Source: Mesorhizobium sp. STM 4661
GTDB lineage: Bacteria > Pseudomonadota > Alphaproteobacteria > Rhizobiales > Rhizobiaceae
DNA length: 64,000 nucleotides
Assembly (NCBI RefSeq): GCF_000359125.1
Contig: NZ_CAAF010000069.1
Span: forward strand, 62,001-126,000
Direction of reading: 5' to 3'
Shown here: positions 61,501 to 64,000 of the stretch, one piece after another
How the letters are laid out: every line of letters begins with the position of its first letter
Position numbering within the stretch: position 1 is the first letter of the stretch
The notes under the pieces: generated by a model
What the model was told of the DNA's origin: nothing
The model's input: the letters and a program-made list of their open reading frames with translations, nothing else
Database searches by the model: none
Program-made: the position numbers and the translations under genes

Positions 61501-64000
61501 CTCAAGGTCTCGCCGCATTTTGCCGGCGAGCTGCTCGTCACCATCGGCGCCGACAAGCTCTTGAAGACCGTCACCGCCACGGTGCCGGCCGGCGGCAGCA
61601 CCATCGATATCCCGGTCGGCGACGACTGGGGCGCCGGCGCCTATGTCACGGCGACACTGTTCAGGCCAGGCGACGCGCAGGAGACGCGCATGCCGGCGCG
61701 CGCCATCGGCGTGAAATGGCTGAAGGTCGATCCGGGCTCGAAGAAGCTCGCCGTCACCTTGACGCCGCCGGACAAGACCATGCCGCGCCAGCAGCTGTCG
61801 ATCCCGGTTTCCGTGGCCGGCGTGCAGCCGGGCAGCAACGCCTATGTCATGGTCGCGGCCGTCGATGTCGGCATCCTCAACCTCACCAATTACAAGGCGC
61901 CGGATCCGGAGGACTGGTTCTTCGGCCAACGCATGCTTGGTCTTGAGGTTCGCGACCTCTATGGCCGCCTGATCGACGGCTCGCTCGGCACCACCGGCAA
62001 GCTGCGCACCGGTGGCGACGGCGCCAACATGCAGGCGCAAGGCAGCCCGCCGATCGAAAAGCTGGTCGCCTTCTTCTCCGGCCCGGTCGAGTTCGACGCT
62101 GACGGCAAGGCTAGGATCGACTTTGACATCCCGCAGTTCAACGGCACCGTGCGCATCATGGCCGTCGCCTGGACCAAGGATGCGGTCGGCCACGCCCAGT
62201 CCGATGTCATCGTGCGCGATCCGGTGGTGATCACCGCCGGCTTGCCGCGCTTCCTAGCCCCCGGCGACGCCGCCGTGATGCGGCTCGACGTCGCCGACAC
62301 CGACGGTCCGGAAGGCGACTACAAGCTGTCGATCGACACCACGGGTGATCTTTCGACCGGCAGCGCGCCCCTGCCGGAAAAGCTGACGCTCGCCAAGGGC
62401 AAGCGGCAGACGCTGACGGTGCCGCTTATGGCTCAGACGGCGGGCAACGCCTCGATCACCATCAAGCTTGCCCATGCCGACGGCACCGCCGTCGAGCAGA
62501 CGCTCTATGTTCCGGTGCGCCCGGCACAATTGCCGGTGACCACCCGCATGGTCGTCGATCTCAAGGGCAATGGTGGGTCGCTGCGCGTCGACAAGGAGCT
62601 TCTGGCGGCAAGCTTGCTCGACGGCGCTTCGGTCAGCGTCGGCGTTTCGCAGGCGGCCGCTTTCGACGTGCCGTCGCTTTTGATGACGCTCGACCGCTAC
62701 CCCTATGGCTGCGCCGAGCAGACGACCAGCCGCGCCATGCCGCTTCTCTATGTCAACGAGATGGCGTCGGGCATCGGCATGGCCAGCGACCCCGACCTGC
62801 ATGGCCGCATCCAGGACGCCATCTACAAGGTGCTGAGCTATCAAGCCTCTGCCGGCAGCTTCGGCCTGTGGGGACCGGGTTCCGGCGATTTGTGGCTCGA
62901 TGCCTATGTCACCGACTTCCTGACCAGGGCGCGTGAGCAGAAATACGATGTGCCGGTCCTGGCGATGAGCCAGGCGCTGAGCAATCTGCAGAACTCGGTC
63001 GGCTACGACCAGGACGTCCAGGACCGCGGCAGCGAGATCGCCTATGCGCTCTATGTGCTGGCCCGTAACAAGAAGGCCTCGATCGGCGATCTGCGCTACT
63101 ATGCCGACACCCAGCTCGAAGCCTTCACCAGCCCGATGGCCGTGGCCCAGCTGGCCGCAGGCCTGGCGCTCTACGGCGACACGCAGCGTTCGGAGGCGAC
63201 GTTCCAGACGGCACTGCAGCTCGCCAAATCGACCACGGACTATGACTATTACAGGTCGGACTACGGCTCGCCGCTGCGTGACGGCGCGGCGATGCTGGCG
63301 CTTGCCGCCGATTCGAAGCCGGTGCCGACGATCGTGCCGGAGCTGATCAAGCTGGTGACGAAGGAGCGCGCCGAAGCTCGCTGGACGAGCACGCAGGACG
63401 AATCCTGGATGCTGCTGGCGGCCCGGGCGCTGAAGGCCGGCAACGATGCGATCGCGCTGACCATCAACGGCGCGCCGCACAACGGCGGTTATTCGAACCA
63501 GATCGCCGGCAGCAACCTGGCCGACAGCCCGCTGACCGTCGCCAACACCGGCAGCAACCCGCTGCAGGCGGTCGTCACCACGGTGGCCTCGCCGATCCAG
63601 CCGCTGCCGGCCAGCGGCAACGGCTTCACCATCGGGCGCACTTACTACAAGCTCGACGGCACCGAGGCCAATGTCACCGAGGCCAAGCAGAACGAACGCT
63701 ATGTCGTCGTGCTCAAGATCTACGAGCAGAACACCTGGCCTTCGCGCTTGCTGATCACCGACCTGTTGCCGGCCGGCTTCGAGATCGACAATCCGGGCCT
63801 GGTCTCCAGCGCTCAGTTGACGAACTTCTCCTGGCTGGCGCAGACCGACGCCGCGCATCTCGAATTCCGCGACGACCGTTTCGTCGCGGCCTTCAACCCG
63901 AAAGATGGCGACGGCGACCGCAACATCACGCTGGCCTATGTCGTGCGCGCGGTGACGCCGGGCACCTATGCCCATCCGGCGGCAACCGTCGAGGACATGT
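58579..64000 (+). CDS. Bacterial alpha-2-macroglobulin (partial, runs off the window)
   Basis: The frame stays open for at least 1807 codons. It starts with a Sec signal peptide (MAMRAARGLSILILLFFAWG ... AQA), followed by a PAN/Apple-like domain at about 38-85 with paired cysteines (DQCKTTCLGDPACRAFTYN), a short TPR-like helical region, and then macroglobulin domains. The thioester motif GCAEQ is intact, with C1378 and Q1381. Such proteins trap proteases in the periplasm and often accompany PbpC, whose gene could lie beyond the edge. No lipobox is present, unlike many YfhM-type proteins. GGAGGG precedes the ATG at 58579. Confidence 0.93.
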   Translation, partial: MAMRAARGLSILILLFFAWGSVAQAAEARRIATTDNSDYFGFDLRSDQNVSLDQCKTTCLGDPACRAFTYNLKAKWCFLKSDYNQLKPFNGAVAGKVVDVDGDPDIGAPPELTFFPNWMADQAQQYRNRLTGPASTKPTEGLTALRASAEQATLTGDHRSAMQKYEAAVSVMPDDGQLWLELARETLAVQPAANTSEASILPANATSAGFNAYKLLRTTRTRADALALLGDGLDRRDLYRPALQSYEASLALVSSPGVRAAYQDLKARKGFRVIDHTVDADTSAPRICAQFSEDLVKTGVDYAQFVTVDNAAPKGVEAKDKQICVDGLEHGQHYEVTFRAGLPAAIGETIAAPVVLSIYVQDRAPSARFTGDSFVLPAGARRGIPVVTVNMNAAKMKLYRIGDRSLAQLLSGYQFLRQLDGYDISNISDQMGSPVWEGQLEIANDLNKEVTTSFPVDEALPQRKPGVYVLTAQAVDDKSDDYDSRATQWFVVSDIGLSTYTGQDGLNVFARSLGTAKPIAGAELTLLARNNEILGTATTDAEGRAVFNPGLTRGDGGMVPAVLMAKQGDSDFVFLDMGRAGFDLSDRGVTGRAAPGALDVYAWTERGIYRAGEDVHVAALARDGAAKAVENLPLTFIFTRPDGVENRRIVSDGASAGGHAVDLPLEPNAMRGTWTVAIHTDPKQPAVASQMFLVEDFVPDRIEFDLSSDKQEIAQGETANVTVDGRFLYGAPAAGLALEGELTLSTARDWDRFKGYSFGLADEQSAEPSVTPFTGLPVVGEDGKATFPVSVDQLPSTTKLVDAKVTVRMRETGGRAVERSLNIGIRPQGHMIGIRPDFDGDEVPQGGTAKFSLIAVDPDGKREALKGAQWSLVKVERSYQWYRSSNSWNYEPVTFTKSVANGQVDLSADAEATVSLPVDWGRYRLEIETSDPEGPATSYEFDAGWYVSSTTTETPDGLEIALDKDNYAAGEVAKLKVSPHFAGELLVTIGADKLLKTVTATVPAGGSTIDIPVGDDWGAGAYVTATLFRPGDAQETRMPARAIGVKWLKVDPGSKKLAVTLTPPDKTMPRQQLSIPVSVAGVQPGSNAYVMVAAVDVGILNLTNYKAPDPEDWFFGQRMLGLEVRDLYGRLIDGSLGTTGKLRTGGDGANMQAQGSPPIEKLVAFFSGPVEFDADGKARIDFDIPQFNGTVRIMAVAWTKDAVGHAQSDVIVRDPVVITAGLPRFLAPGDAAVMRLDVADTDGPEGDYKLSIDTTGDLSTGSAPLPEKLTLAKGKRQTLTVPLMAQTAGNASITIKLAHADGTAVEQTLYVPVRPAQLPVTTRMVVDLKGNGGSLRVDKELLAASLLDGASVSVGVSQAAAFDVPSLLMTLDRYPYGCAEQTTSRAMPLLYVNEMASGIGMASDPDLHGRIQDAIYKVLSYQASAGSFGLWGPGSGDLWLDAYVTDFLTRAREQKYDVPVLAMSQALSNLQNSVGYDQDVQDRGSEIAYALYVLARNKKASIGDLRYYADTQLEAFTSPMAVAQLAAGLALYGDTQRSEATFQTALQLAKSTTDYDYYRSDYGSPLRDGAAMLALAADSKPVPTIVPELIKLVTKERAEARWTSTQDESWMLLAARALKAGNDAIALTINGAPHNGGYSNQIAGSNLADSPLTVANTGSNPLQAVVTTVASPIQPLPASGNGFTIGRTYYKLDGTEANVTEAKQNERYVVVLKIYEQNTWPSRLLITDLLPAGFEIDNPGLVSSAQLTNFSWLAQTDAAHLEFRDDRFVAAFNPKDGDGDRNITLAYVVRAVTPGTYAHPAATVEDM

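Overview
The window looks like chromosomal DNA of a high-GC alphaproteobacterium of the order Hyphomicrobiales, most likely Mesorhizobium or a close relative. This is an inference from family content: an ArsR-methyltransferase fusion in front of metF, a TamA/TamB pair with a very long TamB, a PAN-domain alpha-2-macroglobulin, a DMGDH/MttB-like pair, and GC-rich palindromic intergenic repeats. No rRNA, tRNA, CRISPR array, prophage or transposase gene was seen. The last gene runs off the right edge.

Layout. 0-15 kb is a mosaic of housekeeping genes: an ornithine/lysine decarboxylase ending against a heptamer tandem repeat, a DMT permease, a 28-residue membrane peptide, metF with its ArsR-type regulator behind a perfect 16-bp palindrome, TrmO, a MOSC protein, a KAS III enzyme, a RelBE-like pair overlapping tam, EttA, a diguanylate cyclase, RNase T2 and an alpha/beta hydrolase. 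15.8-18.6 kb holds a coupled class III CoA-transferase and a ThDP enzyme.

19-35 kb is the functional core: a complete reductive pyrimidine catabolic locus. PreT/PreA reduce uracil or thymine, a dihydropyrimidinase opens the ring, an M20 amidohydrolase releases beta-alanine, and an omega-transaminase converts it to malonate semialdehyde. An NMT1/THI5-type ABC transporter is the likely importer. A RutR-like TetR regulator is encoded divergently from the transaminase, and two RutR-like boxes lie in front of the transaminase/rutR pair and in front of preTA. The locus is peppered with long palindromic repeats and two DUF559 nuclease genes, and an unrelated Rrf2-AhpD-DoxX operon sits inside it.

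35-43.6 kb carries ChaC, a VOC protein, a DoxX protein, a dimethylglycine/sarcosine dehydrogenase with an MttB-family methyltransferase (methylated-amine or betaine demethylation), a lipoprotein lytic transglycosylase and a VapBC pair. 43.7-50 kb is a peptide/opine-type ABC transporter operon with a fused double ATPase and a Tat-exported binding protein. 50.3-58.3 kb encodes TamB and TamA; TamB has an internal duplication of about 622 residues. 58.6 kb to the edge is a thioester-containing alpha-2-macroglobulin.

Functions are assigned from protein motifs read by eye. Start codons were moved to internal ATG/GTG codons where a Shine-Dalgarno sequence or family alignment supported it.
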